A stretch of 7,668 bases of DNA from Hungatella sp. UBA5982 (GCA_002429965.1 DJBG01000095.1:30474-38141), one strand, 5' to 3'. Counted from the first letter of the stretch, positions 1 to 6,295 are shown. The notes: generated from the letters alone by a model not told the origin. Program-made: numbers and translations.

Positions 1-382
1 ACGCCATCAGCGTTGTGGTTTTTTTCGGAATACCGATGAAACCGGAAGCGCCGCCTGTAAGCTTAGTCGTTCTGTTCAACAGAGCGGTAATCGCCTCTCC
101 AAATCCAAGTGTAACCAGGGATATGTAATCCTTCCTTAACCTCACGGTTGGAATACCCACCACAAAGCCAATACCAACCGCGATTATAACAGCCGCAATA
201 CAGGCAAGAGGAAACGGAACGTTCAGTTTTACGACAAAAATACCGGATACATAAGCTCCAACTGCCATGAATGCCGCCTGCCCAAGGCTGAACATTCCCG
301 TAAGTCCCGTCAGAACATACACGCCCGCAACTGCAACAAGCGTAATACATATCTGCGTGAAAATATTCATGTATAATACCAT
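1..382 (-). CDS. livM: LivM-type ABC transporter permease (3' end cut by the window edge)
   Basis: Inner-membrane permease of a branched-chain-amino-acid-type (HAAT) ABC importer, expected to pair with LivH next door. Only the first 127 codons are present and the frame is open at base 1. The translation begins MVLYMNIFTQICITLV and carries the family hallmark GLTGMFSLGQAAFMAVGAY near residues 26-44, then hydrophobic segments and GIPTVRLRKDYISLVTLGFG near residues 75-94, which matches the LivM core, and LTGGASGFIGIP near the edge. The ATG at 382 is preferred because AGGGGG lies 8 nt upstream; a second ATG at 370 has no comparable site. The gene starts 12 nt after livH stops and its ribosome binding site overlaps the livH stop codon, so the two are very probably co-transcribed and translationally coupled. 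Family assignment is secure; the transported substrate is not shown by the sequence. Confidence 0.93.
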   Translation of the reverse strand, partial: MVLYMNIFTQICITLVAVAGVYVLTGLTGMFSLGQAAFMAVGAYVSGIFVVKLNVPFPLACIAAVIIAVGIGFVVGIPTVRLRKDYISLVTLGFGEAITALLNRTTKLTGGASGFIGIPKKTTTLMA

Positions 383-390
383 TGTGAGTA

Positions 391-396
391 CCCCCT
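391..396 (-). promoter_or_regulatory. Ribosome binding site of livM, overlapping the livH stop
   Basis: AGGGGG on the minus strand lies 8 nt before the ATG at 382 and shares bases with the livH TAG (395-397). It fixes the livM start over the internal ATG at 370 and suggests translational coupling of the two permeases. Confidence 0.75.
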
Positions 397-1267
397 ATGC
401 CTTTTCCTGAATATTGCTGCCGGCAATTCCGCTTGGGCGGAGTAACAAAAACACCAGCATAATAAGGAAAATAAATACCGGGGTGTATCCCGAACCCACA
501 GTACTGATTAATAGTGTCTCAAGCAGCCCGAGAAGCACGGCTCCGATGATCGCACCCGGCAGACTTCCCAGACCTCCGATTACCGAAGCAATAAATCCTT
601 TTACTACCAGACCGCCCAGAGTCGGATACAATGTGTAGTTAATGCCCAGAAATACACCTGCAAGTCCGGCAAGAGCACCTGAAACCACAAACGCAAACTG
701 AATAATCCGTGTAGCATCAATACCCATCAGGTTCGCAGTATCCCTGTCAAAGCTGACGCTTCGGAGCGCCCTGCCGATTCTGGTTTTCTGAATAATATAG
801 GCCAGTACAAGGAGTGCAACAGCACTGGTGCAGAACATCAGGAGATCTGATGTAGAAACAACAACCGACCCAAACTTAATTGCCGCCTTTTTAAAGAACT
901 GAGGATAGCTGTAAAAATTTGCTCCAACTTTCACGGTAACAAGTCCTTCATACAGCGTTCCTAATGTAATAGAGGAAACGAAAAAGTATACGGAAGAGCT
1001 GTTACGCTGTATAATACGGCGAAATGCCACAAATTCTCCAATCAGTGCAATGCAGCCGCCCGTTACTATCGCAACCAGAATTGTCGGAATCAACCCCAGT
1101 CCTTTGGAAGCTACCAAAAAGTATCCAACAAACGCACACAGCGTCATGGTAGCACCATGAGAGAAATTTGAAAACTTTAATACATTAAATATCAATGAAA
1201 AGCCCGTCGCAATCAGCGCGTAGACAGATCCCGTCGCAAGGCCGTTGATTATAATCTGCAGTGACAT
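395..1267 (-). CDS. livH: LivH-type ABC transporter permease
   Basis: Integral membrane permease (290 aa, the usual LivH length) of a HAAT/Liv-type importer, forming a channel with LivM and expected to be driven by LivG/LivF ATPases not in this window. The N-terminus MSLQIIINGLATGSVYALIA and the following FNVLKFSNFSHGA are family signatures. About eight hydrophobic segments are visible. The cytoplasmic coupling loop IGRALRSVSFDRDTANLMGI (about residues 165-184) is followed by VVSGALAGLAGVFLGI, the typical LivH arrangement. A second conserved block, FIASVIGGLGSLPGAIIGA, lies near residues 225-243. GGAGG sits 6 nt upstream of the ATG. The gene begins 26 nt after the binding-protein gene ends, with no terminator between them, so it belongs to the same operon. 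Substrate cannot be read from the permease. Confidence 0.95.
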   Translation of the reverse strand: MSLQIIINGLATGSVYALIATGFSLIFNVLKFSNFSHGATMTLCAFVGYFLVASKGLGLIPTILVAIVTGGCIALIGEFVAFRRIIQRNSSSVYFFVSSITLGTLYEGLVTVKVGANFYSYPQFFKKAAIKFGSVVVSTSDLLMFCTSAVALLVLAYIIQKTRIGRALRSVSFDRDTANLMGIDATRIIQFAFVVSGALAGLAGVFLGINYTLYPTLGGLVVKGFIASVIGGLGSLPGAIIGAVLLGLLETLLISTVGSGYTPVFIFLIMLVFLLLRPSGIAGSNIQEKA

Positions 1268-1293
1268 GATATGCCTCCATCCATTTAAAAGCT

Positions 1294-2511
1294 TTAGTTA
1301 TCTGCGCTGAATCTTTCCAACATCTTTGGTGTTGCTCCTTCATAGGTAAACATAACCATATCAAGACCGGTAGTCATATGAGTCTTTGGATCAATGGAGA
1401 TATTTCCGGTAAGGCCTTTAAAATCCTTTACATTTTCAATCGCAGTACGAAGAGCAGCAGGGTCATCTGTTCCTGTTTCTTCCAGACTCTTAGCGGCAAT
1501 TTTAACGATGTCATATCCAAGGAAAAACTTGTTGGTAGCTTCTATCCCTGTTTTTTCTTTAACCGCAGCAATCATTTTCTGAAGCTCCGGCTCCGTGTCA
1601 TCCACATTGTTAATGCAGTATACGCCATCACTGCTTCCGCCTAGCATAGTGTTGAAAGGCGGACATGCATCCAGGCCGCAGATGATTGCGCCTTCATATC
1701 CCAGCGCACGTGCTGCCGTAACAATGTTTACAAGATCCTTGGTGTAGTTTGGCGCATAGATCGCATCAACATTTGCATTCACGATAGGGGACAGTAAGGT
1801 TTTAAAATCTGTATCGTTTGCATTATAAGCAACTTGCTGTTTTCCATCAACCGTACCGCCGTTTTCGGTAATTGTGGTAATGAAAGGATCTTTCAAAGAA
1901 AGCGAGTAGGCATTACTTTCATTATAAATAACGCCGAAGGACTTAAAGCCGTTCTTCATAGCGTACTTTGCCATAATGGCTCCCTGTTGGATCGCATTGG
2001 GCTGAAAACAGAACATGTTCTTATATGGAGTGCCATCCGCCTTAAGCTGTGCGCTGGGATCCATGGCAAGGCCCATAACCGGAACTTCATACTGCTCCGA
2101 GGTTTCCTTAATAGCCAGAGCGATATTTGCAACAGGCGGTCCTACGATAAGGGAAACCTTGTCAGAAGTAACCGCTTTTGTATATGCATTAATAGCTTCT
2201 GTTACATCCGCCTTGGTATCATAGGTGTTCATAACAAGCTTTTTCCCTTTTACTCCGCCATTCTCATTGATTTCATCCACGGCCCACTGTGCTCCTGCCT
2301 CTACCATCTGGCCAAGGCTGGAAGTAGCGCCCGTAATGTCCTGGAGACATCCGATTAAGATTTCTCCATCTGTTGCCGTTCCCCCCGCTTTGGTTTCCGT
2401 TCCTGTTGATGCTGCATTTGCAGCGGTGGTTGAAGGTGTCTGGGAACTCCCGCATGCCGCCAGATTGAATGTCATCAGACCCGCAAAAATAATTGCTATT
2501 GCTTTTTTCAT
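1294..2511 (-). CDS. HAAT-family substrate-binding lipoprotein (LivK-like)
   Basis: Extracellular, membrane-anchored solute receptor of the Liv-type importer (405 aa; Peripla_BP_6 / type I periplasmic-binding fold). The N-terminus is a lipoprotein signal: MKK, a hydrophobic core, then lipobox LAAC with lipid-modified Cys20. A Ser/Thr/Ala/Gly-rich linker spans roughly residues 21-48. The mature fold starts at ILIGCLQDITGATSSLG (51-67), with a type I lobe hallmark AVDEINENGGVKGKKL (77-92). The ligand-pocket segment reads GPPVAN (124-129); many amino-acid binders have Ser or Thr where Ala128 stands, so the ligand may not be a standard branched-chain amino acid (inference). AGGAG lies 8 nt before the ATG. 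First gene of the transporter operon, with its own promoter, leader hairpin and cre site upstream. Family is certain, ligand unknown. Confidence 0.94.
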   Translation of the reverse strand: MKKAIAIIFAGLMTFNLAACGSSQTPSTTAANAASTGTETKAGGTATDGEILIGCLQDITGATSSLGQMVEAGAQWAVDEINENGGVKGKKLVMNTYDTKADVTEAINAYTKAVTSDKVSLIVGPPVANIALAIKETSEQYEVPVMGLAMDPSAQLKADGTPYKNMFCFQPNAIQQGAIMAKYAMKNGFKSFGVIYNESNAYSLSLKDPFITTITENGGTVDGKQQVAYNANDTDFKTLLSPIVNANVDAIYAPNYTKDLVNIVTAARALGYEGAIICGLDACPPFNTMLGGSSDGVYCINNVDDTEPELQKMIAAVKEKTGIEATNKFFLGYDIVKIAAKSLEETGTDDPAALRTAIENVKDFKGLTGNISIDPKTHMTTGLDMVMFTYEGATPKMLERFSADN

Positions 2512-2519
2512 ATAAACTT

Positions 2520-2524
2520 CTCCT
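2520..2524 (-). promoter_or_regulatory. Ribosome binding site of the binding-protein gene
   Basis: AGGAG on the minus strand, 8 nt upstream of the ATG at 2511, in a purine-rich stretch. It supports the chosen start, which also gives a complete lipoprotein signal peptide. Confidence 0.8.
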
Positions 2525-2613
2525 TTTCTCTTTTGAAAGAATAAGCACCCTTTTCAGATACTTTCCTCCGTTTTTTCGTGATACTTTGACAATTTCCCTT
2601 CTAATCCTCAATA

Positions 2614-2628
2614 TGTTATCGTTTTCAT
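2614..2628 (-). promoter_or_regulatory. Candidate CcpA operator (cre) in the importer leader
   Basis: On the minus strand the bases read ATGAAAACGATAACA, which fits every fixed position of the Bacillus cre consensus WTGNAANCGNWNNCA. It lies about 65-80 nt downstream of the predicted transcription start, inside the untranslated leader of the binding-protein gene. A cre site in that place would act by roadblock repression when preferred sugars are present. The match is degenerate and the region is AT-rich, so chance is possible; the CG core at the right spacing is the stronger part of the case. Confidence 0.5.
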
Positions 2629-2643
2629 ACTGATTTTTAAAAA

Positions 2644-2692
2644 ATTTAAAGAGTACATTTCGCTATATTGCTCAAATATCCACTCTTTAAAT
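2644..2692 (-). other. 5'-terminal stem-loop in the importer mRNA leader
   Basis: Two perfect 11-bp arms, ATTTAAAGAGT and ACTCTTTAAAT, lie at 2644-2654 and 2682-2692 and enclose a 27-nt loop. On the minus strand the first base of the stem falls about two bases after the predicted transcription start (near 2693-2694), so the hairpin would cap the 5' end of the mRNA. In Gram-positive bacteria such 5' stems can protect transcripts against 5'-end-dependent decay. A short T run follows the 3' arm, so a weak attenuator is an alternative, but the stem is AT-rich. Confidence 0.5.
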
Positions 2693-2700
2693 CCAAAAAC

Positions 2701-2729
2701 ATCATACATCTTTTTTATATTTATGTCAA
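2701..2729 (-). promoter_or_regulatory. Sigma-A promoter of the importer operon
   Basis: On the minus strand TTGACA (2729-2724) is followed by a 17-bp spacer and TATGAT (2706-2701). This is a perfect -35 and a 5-of-6 -10 at ideal spacing. Predicted start of transcription is at about 2693-2694, giving a leader of roughly 180 nt before the binding-protein ATG. An A/T tract lies directly upstream. Confidence 0.75.
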
Positions 2730-2736
2730 TATATCC

Positions 2737-2751
2737 AAAAAAACTTTTTTT
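2737..2751. promoter_or_regulatory. A7-C-T7 tract, possible UP element
   Basis: Seven A, one C and seven T lie 8-22 bp upstream of the importer -35 box, about -43 to -58 from the predicted start. This is where RNA polymerase alpha-subunit C-terminal domains bind UP elements, and such tracts also bend DNA. Evidence is position and composition only. Confidence 0.3.
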
Positions 2752-2762
2752 AATATTTATTT

Positions 2763-2788
2763 CGTATATGAAAAGGTTGTCATATACG
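2763..2788. promoter_or_regulatory. Inverted repeat between the divergent promoters, candidate operator
   Basis: CGTATATG (2763-2770) and its exact complement CATATACG (2781-2788) are separated by 10 bp, so half-site centres are 18 bp apart, nearly two helical turns. The centre is at about -81 from the importer start and about -67 from the rightward start. It lies outside both predicted transcripts, so it would act as DNA, not RNA. Position suits an activator serving both promoters; no regulator gene is in the window and the protein family is not identifiable. Confidence 0.4.
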
Positions 2789-2808
2789 GCGTTTTTTATG
2801 TCTTTTTG

Positions 2809-2836
2809 TTGACAACTATAAAGATGTGAGTATAAT
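2809..2836 (+). promoter_or_regulatory. Sigma-A promoter of the aldolase-like/VOC gene
   Basis: TTGACA (2809-2814), 16-bp spacer, TATAAT (2831-2836): both hexamers match the consensus exactly. Predicted start is near 2843, giving a leader of about 50 nt. The symmetric TTGT-TG-ACAA at 2806-2815 overlaps the -35 box and could be a repressor site, which would make sense for an otherwise strong promoter. Confidence 0.75.
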
Positions 2837-2894
2837 TTAGATAAACAGGATTGATAAAACACTATAAATTATTGCAATTAAGGAGAATTCAACT

Positions 2895-3848
2895 ATGAAT
2901 GAAATTCTGAATAGAATTCAAAAAATCGGCATTATGCCGGTTGCAGTACTTGATGATGTAAAAAACGCGGTTCCTCTTGCAGAGGCTCTCTGCAGCGGGG
3001 GGATTCACTGTGTAGAAATTTCCCTCTCCACCGACGCAGCCGAAGAATCCATTCGCATAATGACAGAACGGTTTCCGCAAATGCTGATCGGAGCCGGCGA
3101 CATTCTGACAGCCGAACAGGCCAGTCTCGCAGTTAATGCAGGAGCAAAATTTATCATAAGTCCGGAGTTCTCATCATCTGTTGTAAAATATTGTATCGAC
3201 AGGGCCATACCAGTAATACCGGGTGTTTCCACTCCGGACGATGTTGAAACGGCAATCTCATTTGGGCTTGACGCTGTAAACGTTTCCTCTGCCGGACAGG
3301 ATAGGGGCCTCCATATGAGCCAGACCATGTATTCATCCTATAAACACATAAACTTCATTCCGGCTGACGGCATTAATGAGAAAAACAGCAGTACCTATCT
3401 GGCTTTCGATAATATTCTGGCTTGCAGCTTGGTGTTGGAACAGGAATTGATTCAAGCAGGGGAATTTGACAAAATACGCGATCTGACAACGAAGGCCATC
3501 CAGACTATGCTGGGTTTCGAATTCACCCATATCGGGATAAACCTCAGTACCGATGCGGAAGCAGACAAAACAGCGGGAATATTTGAGGAAATGTTCGGAT
3601 TTCAAAAAAAATCAGGAGCCGGTTCTGTATTCGCCGGTTCTGCCATTGAATGTATGAAACCTCCTTACTTCGGTACGAAAGGTCATATCGCTATCGCTAC
3701 CAACTCCATTGTCCGTGCAAAAAATTATTTTGAAACAGCAGGTTATAAGTTCAATGAAGCTTCTGCAAAATTCAATAATAATAAAATGATTGTAATCTAT
3801 TTTGAAGAGGAAGTCGGAGGCTTTGCTGTTCATATTCTTCAGAGGTGA
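2895..3848 (+). CDS. KDPG/KHG-aldolase-like domain fused to a VOC domain; aldolase site degenerate
   Basis: A 317-aa cytosolic two-domain protein. Residues 1 to about 205 follow the Eda-type (beta/alpha)8 barrel in order: IMPVAVLDDVKNAVPLAEAL, VEISLST, MLIGAGDIL, FIISPEF, IPVIPGVSTPDDV. Residues about 207-317 form a VOC (glyoxalase/bleomycin-resistance) fold with FTHIGIN, GHIAIATNSI and GGFAVHIL; His212, Glu252, His264 and His313 are plausible metal ligands. Against E. coli Eda, Glu45 is kept (Glu41), but Arg49 is Ser45, Thr73 is Asp69, the Schiff-base Lys133 is Asn129 (KFFPAE has become NVSSAG), and the phosphate-binding GG turn is DG (158-159). Aldolase activity is therefore unlikely. AGGAG lies 9 nt before the ATG. 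It is divergent from the importer and shares its control region. It may be a ligand sensor, a VOC enzyme with a structural barrel, or a new lyase; the sequence does not decide. Confidence 0.88.
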   Translation: MNEILNRIQKIGIMPVAVLDDVKNAVPLAEALCSGGIHCVEISLSTDAAEESIRIMTERFPQMLIGAGDILTAEQASLAVNAGAKFIISPEFSSSVVKYCIDRAIPVIPGVSTPDDVETAISFGLDAVNVSSAGQDRGLHMSQTMYSSYKHINFIPADGINEKNSSTYLAFDNILACSLVLEQELIQAGEFDKIRDLTTKAIQTMLGFEFTHIGINLSTDAEADKTAGIFEEMFGFQKKSGAGSVFAGSAIECMKPPYFGTKGHIAIATNSIVRAKNYFETAGYKFNEASAKFNNNKMIVIYFEEEVGGFAVHILQR

Positions 3849-3916
3849 TTTGAACTGATAGAATGTGTTTCGAAATTAAAAGGACGGTTTTATCCAATCC
3901 CTATAAGACAAAATTA

Positions 3917-3944
3917 AAGCCACAAGCATTCATGCCTGCGGCCT
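3917..3944 (-). terminator. Intrinsic terminator of the beta-propeller gene
   Basis: In minus-strand RNA the core hairpin (3919-3942) pairs fully with two G-U wobbles around a small loop, and can extend by a G-U and an A-U pair. It is followed by a U-rich tail (UAAUUUUGU). On the plus strand the same two positions are A-C mismatches and no T run follows, so the element serves the leftward gene, whose stop is about 40 nt upstream. No comparable plus-strand terminator was seen for the convergent gene ending at 3848. Confidence 0.7.
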
Positions 3945-3984
3945 ATAAATGGAGATAGTTGGATAAGCTGGGATTATTCTATTC

Positions 3985-5355
3985 CTACAAATCCGTCCTG
4001 GTCACTCTCCAGATGACCCCCGTATTCGGAATAAACGCATCCGGGTTCCCCTGAATATTCAGTCCGGTATCTACGATATACATTGCTCCGTCAGGACCGA
4101 ACGACAGATGGGCCAGTCTCTCAAGACCTCCTCCGTTTGACAAAGAGGACGGAAACCCCGTTCGATTGATGGCAAACGTGCTGATGGTCCTGGATTTCAT
4201 ATCGATTTTGGATATTCTGTGTCCTGCATTCGCATAAGATATGGTATCGCCGACCTGGGTGCGTATGGTGCTGCCATATTCAGCGATGTACACATCCCCA
4301 TAGGGACCGAATTTGGGATTATAGTTAAATTCAAATCCCCTTATGGAGGAATTGGGCGGAAATGTCACATAGGGCCTTGGGGGAACATTTGGCTGATTTT
4401 TAAAGAGAAGAGAAGGCTGTACACCTCCGCTAGGCGTAAAACGCGGCGAATTTACGGGTTCGCCTCCGGAATAATCCGGCCATCCATACCACAAATTAGG
4501 TGTAATATAATAAAAATCATCCGTAGCATTCTCAATGGGCCTGCTTCCCACTGCCTGATAACCGTTATTGACCGCATACAACTGGCCGCTGAAGTCAAAT
4601 CTTAAGTAAGAAGGATTTCTGAATCCCCATGCGACCTGTTCTAAATTGGAGCCGTCCAGATTTGCCCTTAGAATGCTTCCCGATGCCTTGATATACCGCT
4701 TTCTGATCTCGTACTCTGTATTCTGAATGCCATAGGGAGAAAAAGCCCCCGTTAAAGCGATATCATCCGGTAAACCTTCTGTCAGTATATTATTTGTTGC
4801 GTAGTTTTGTCCATGAAGCATGACGTAATCTCCTGTGTAATCACACAGAAGCGGAGAAACGGTCACCCACTCATTGTCATTCCCAACGACACCGCTGTTA
4901 GTCACCGTTCCCTGCCCGAAATACATCTTATTATCCGGAGAAAAGGCGACCGGACTGTTATAGTTATCGCCGTTGCTGGGCAACCCCATAATGATATTCT
5001 GCCTTGTACCATCTTTGTATATCTTTGTGATAAATCCTCTGTGAGATACGTAGATCACGCCGTTTAAATAATTAATCCCTGATATGGGGGTAACAAAATC
5101 ATCTGCGATCGTTTCAAACTGACCATTGATTATCTGTAATATCCGGGGATTTCCGGTAGCCAAACCGGAATCAGCCACCAGGATCTCCCCGTTCTCATTA
5201 AAGACCATCCCAATCGGAGAATTCAGATTTTTTATATATACTTCTATCTGATAACCTCCGACGATATAGATATCAGATGGATTCAAATACCTTTCCGCAA
5301 AACCATTGTCTTCATTGCAGGAGCTGATTTTTCTCCCATTACTGTTATAGAACAT
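3985..5355 (-). CDS. Six-bladed beta-propeller, PQQ sugar dehydrogenase/sorbosone dehydrogenase-like
   Basis: A 456-aa protein with six recurring blade signatures, each a hydrophobic strand, a D/N-G turn and a second strand: residues 46-64, 89-107, 133-150, 246-265, 338-361 and 411-431. Motifs typical of the glucose/sorbosone dehydrogenase family are VSHRG (103-107), GFRNPSYLRFD (244-254), LWYGWPDYSGG (288-298) and the ending GVIWRVTR. Relatives oxidise sugars with PQQ, but many propellers of this sequence type have no proven activity, so the enzyme call is family-based only. No signal peptide or membrane segment is visible, unlike the exported enzymes. The start is the only ATG before residue 50 and an in-frame stop lies 9 codons upstream; its ribosome binding site is weak (GGA 8 nt away). 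It lies 94 bp after korB and could be partly read through from it. A terminator follows. Confidence 0.82.
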   Translation of the reverse strand: MFYNSNGRKISSCNEDNGFAERYLNPSDIYIVGGYQIEVYIKNLNSPIGMVFNENGEILVADSGLATGNPRILQIINGQFETIADDFVTPISGINYLNGVIYVSHRGFITKIYKDGTRQNIIMGLPSNGDNYNSPVAFSPDNKMYFGQGTVTNSGVVGNDNEWVTVSPLLCDYTGDYVMLHGQNYATNNILTEGLPDDIALTGAFSPYGIQNTEYEIRKRYIKASGSILRANLDGSNLEQVAWGFRNPSYLRFDFSGQLYAVNNGYQAVGSRPIENATDDFYYITPNLWYGWPDYSGGEPVNSPRFTPSGGVQPSLLFKNQPNVPPRPYVTFPPNSSIRGFEFNYNPKFGPYGDVYIAEYGSTIRTQVGDTISYANAGHRISKIDMKSRTISTFAINRTGFPSSLSNGGGLERLAHLSFGPDGAMYIVDTGLNIQGNPDAFIPNTGVIWRVTRTDL

Positions 5356-5404
5356 TGGCTTTATCCAGAAATTTTATTATTACATTATATTCATTTTTGT
5401 TAAA

Positions 5405-5434
5405 ATTATACAGTTATGGGAAATAATGCAGCAA
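5405..5434 (-). promoter_or_regulatory. Possible promoter of the beta-propeller gene
   Basis: In the 94-bp gap after korB the minus strand has TTGCTG (5434-5429), an 18-bp spacer and a perfect TATAAT (5410-5405), placing a start near 5398 and a leader of about 43 nt. The -35 match is only three of six. A second TATAAT at 5389-5384 has no better -35. No convincing terminator closes korB here, so read-through is also possible. Confidence 0.35.
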
Positions 5435-5449
5435 GCTTATTTTATAGAA

Positions 5450-6295
5450 TTATATAAAGCTGTGAATCAGGTCCTTGAGCACGCTTTCCTCTGTTTTTTG
5501 TTCTATCAGCGGCAGTCCGTCTTTTAAAAGCCTGTTTTTTCGGTGGAACTCCATTTTTTCTTCCCGATAGAGGATGCCGGTGGGGATTTTTTCACTGACT
5601 TCCATCGACATTTTAATGGCTTCCAGCCGATCCGTCGGGTCATAATCATCTCCAAGAGGCGCCGCCATATTTTTATAGTAGGCAAAGGTATTGATTTTGT
5701 TGAAGGTGATGCAGGGCTGCAGGATATCCACAAACGCATACCCCGGATAAAGGATGGCCTCCTTCATGATGCTCACCAGCTGCTTTGAATCACCGCTGAA
5801 GCCTCTCGCAACAAATCCTGCTCCCGAAGCAATGGCCAGGAGCACCGGATTTAAGGGCGTATTTCTGTTGCCATCGGTCTGAACTCCCGTAATGAGCCCT
5901 TCACCGCTGGTGGGTGATGCCTGCCCCTTGGTCAGGCCGTATATCTGATTGTCATGAACAAAATGTGCGATATTGACATTCCTTCTTATGTTGTGAATAA
6001 AGTGGTTGCCTCCTTCGCCGTAAGAATCCCCGTCTCCGGAATTTACTATGACAGTGAGCTTTTCATTGGCTATTTTGGCGGCAACTGCAGCCGGAAGGGC
6101 CCTTCCGTGAAGCCCGCAGAAGCTGTTGGCGCTTAAATACTGAGGTGTTTTCGCTGCCTGACCGATACCTGCCACCATCAGCACTTTATTTGGCTCTATG
6201 CCCAGCTCCTCTAACGCCGTTTTCAGGCTGTTTAATATGGAAAAATTTCCGCACCCCGGACACCAGGCTGTTTCATAAGTTGTGAATTTATCCAT
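5450..6295 (-). CDS. korB: 2-oxoacid:ferredoxin oxidoreductase, beta (TPP-binding) subunit
   Basis: Cytosolic catalytic subunit (281 aa, normal length) that uses thiamine pyrophosphate to decarboxylate a 2-oxoacid and pass electrons through a [4Fe-4S] cluster to ferredoxin, yielding an acyl-CoA. Visible motifs: WCPGCGN with Cys12 and Cys15; FCGLHGRALP (59-68); the TPP/Mg motif from GDGDSYGEGGNHF (87-99) to HDNQIYGLTKGQ (114-125); and LQPC with Cys195. In the characterised Sulfolobus-type enzymes a third cluster cysteine is at position 46; here that position is Gln (GIGQAAK), while Cys60 is an extra cysteine nearby. GGAGG lies 10 nt upstream, inside the end of korA, whose TAG directly abuts the korB ATG. 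The gamma-alpha/beta architecture is common in 2-oxoglutarate-type enzymes, but the actual oxoacid (2-oxoglutarate, pyruvate, branched-chain) cannot be told. Confidence 0.93.
   Translation of the reverse strand: MDKFTTYETAWCPGCGNFSILNSLKTALEELGIEPNKVLMVAGIGQAAKTPQYLSANSFCGLHGRALPAAVAAKIANEKLTVIVNSGDGDSYGEGGNHFIHNIRRNVNIAHFVHDNQIYGLTKGQASPTSGEGLITGVQTDGNRNTPLNPVLLAIASGAGFVARGFSGDSKQLVSIMKEAILYPGYAFVDILQPCITFNKINTFAYYKNMAAPLGDDYDPTDRLEAIKMSMEVSEKIPTGILYREEKMEFHRKNRLLKDGLPLIEQKTEESVLKDLIHSFI

Noticed and set aside
63..350. 95-codon minus-strand open frame at the left edge
   Set aside because: It is an out-of-frame shadow of livM, rich in Cys, Arg and Trp; the other minus-strand frame gives a clear LivM N-terminus with a good ribosome binding site.
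1834..2358. 174-codon plus-strand open frame inside the binding-protein gene
   Set aside because: It is antisense to a well-supported gene, resembles no known family and has no convincing start site.
2273..2611. 112-codon minus-strand open frame overlapping the start of the binding-protein gene
   Set aside because: It runs through the leader and out of frame into the lipoprotein gene; the in-frame start at 2511 has a proper ribosome binding site and signal peptide.
2608..2862. 84-codon minus-strand open frame across the divergent promoter region
   Set aside because: It overlaps both consensus promoters, the dyad and the hairpin, has no ribosome binding site, and its composition (Ile, Lys, Tyr, Phe) is what AT-rich non-coding DNA gives.
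2895..3512. Active KDPG aldolase (eda) as the function of the N-terminal domain
   Set aside because: The Schiff-base lysine and most other catalytic and phosphate-binding residues are missing, so only the fold is supported.
3881..3999. Large nested inverted repeat (AGGACGG/CCGTCCT outside, TTATCCAAT/GTTGGATAA inside) around the convergent gene ends
   Set aside because: The outer arms are only 7 bp, lie over 100 bp apart and partly in a coding region; the inner arms are 60 bp apart. The compact hairpin at 3917-3944 explains the region better.
4219..4605. 128-codon plus-strand open frame antisense to the propeller gene
   Set aside because: It is a shadow frame without a ribosome binding site or recognisable motifs.
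5440..5468. AT-rich hairpin over the korB stop codon as a terminator
   Set aside because: The stem is short and bulged, nearly all A-T, overlaps coding sequence and has no U-tract after it.
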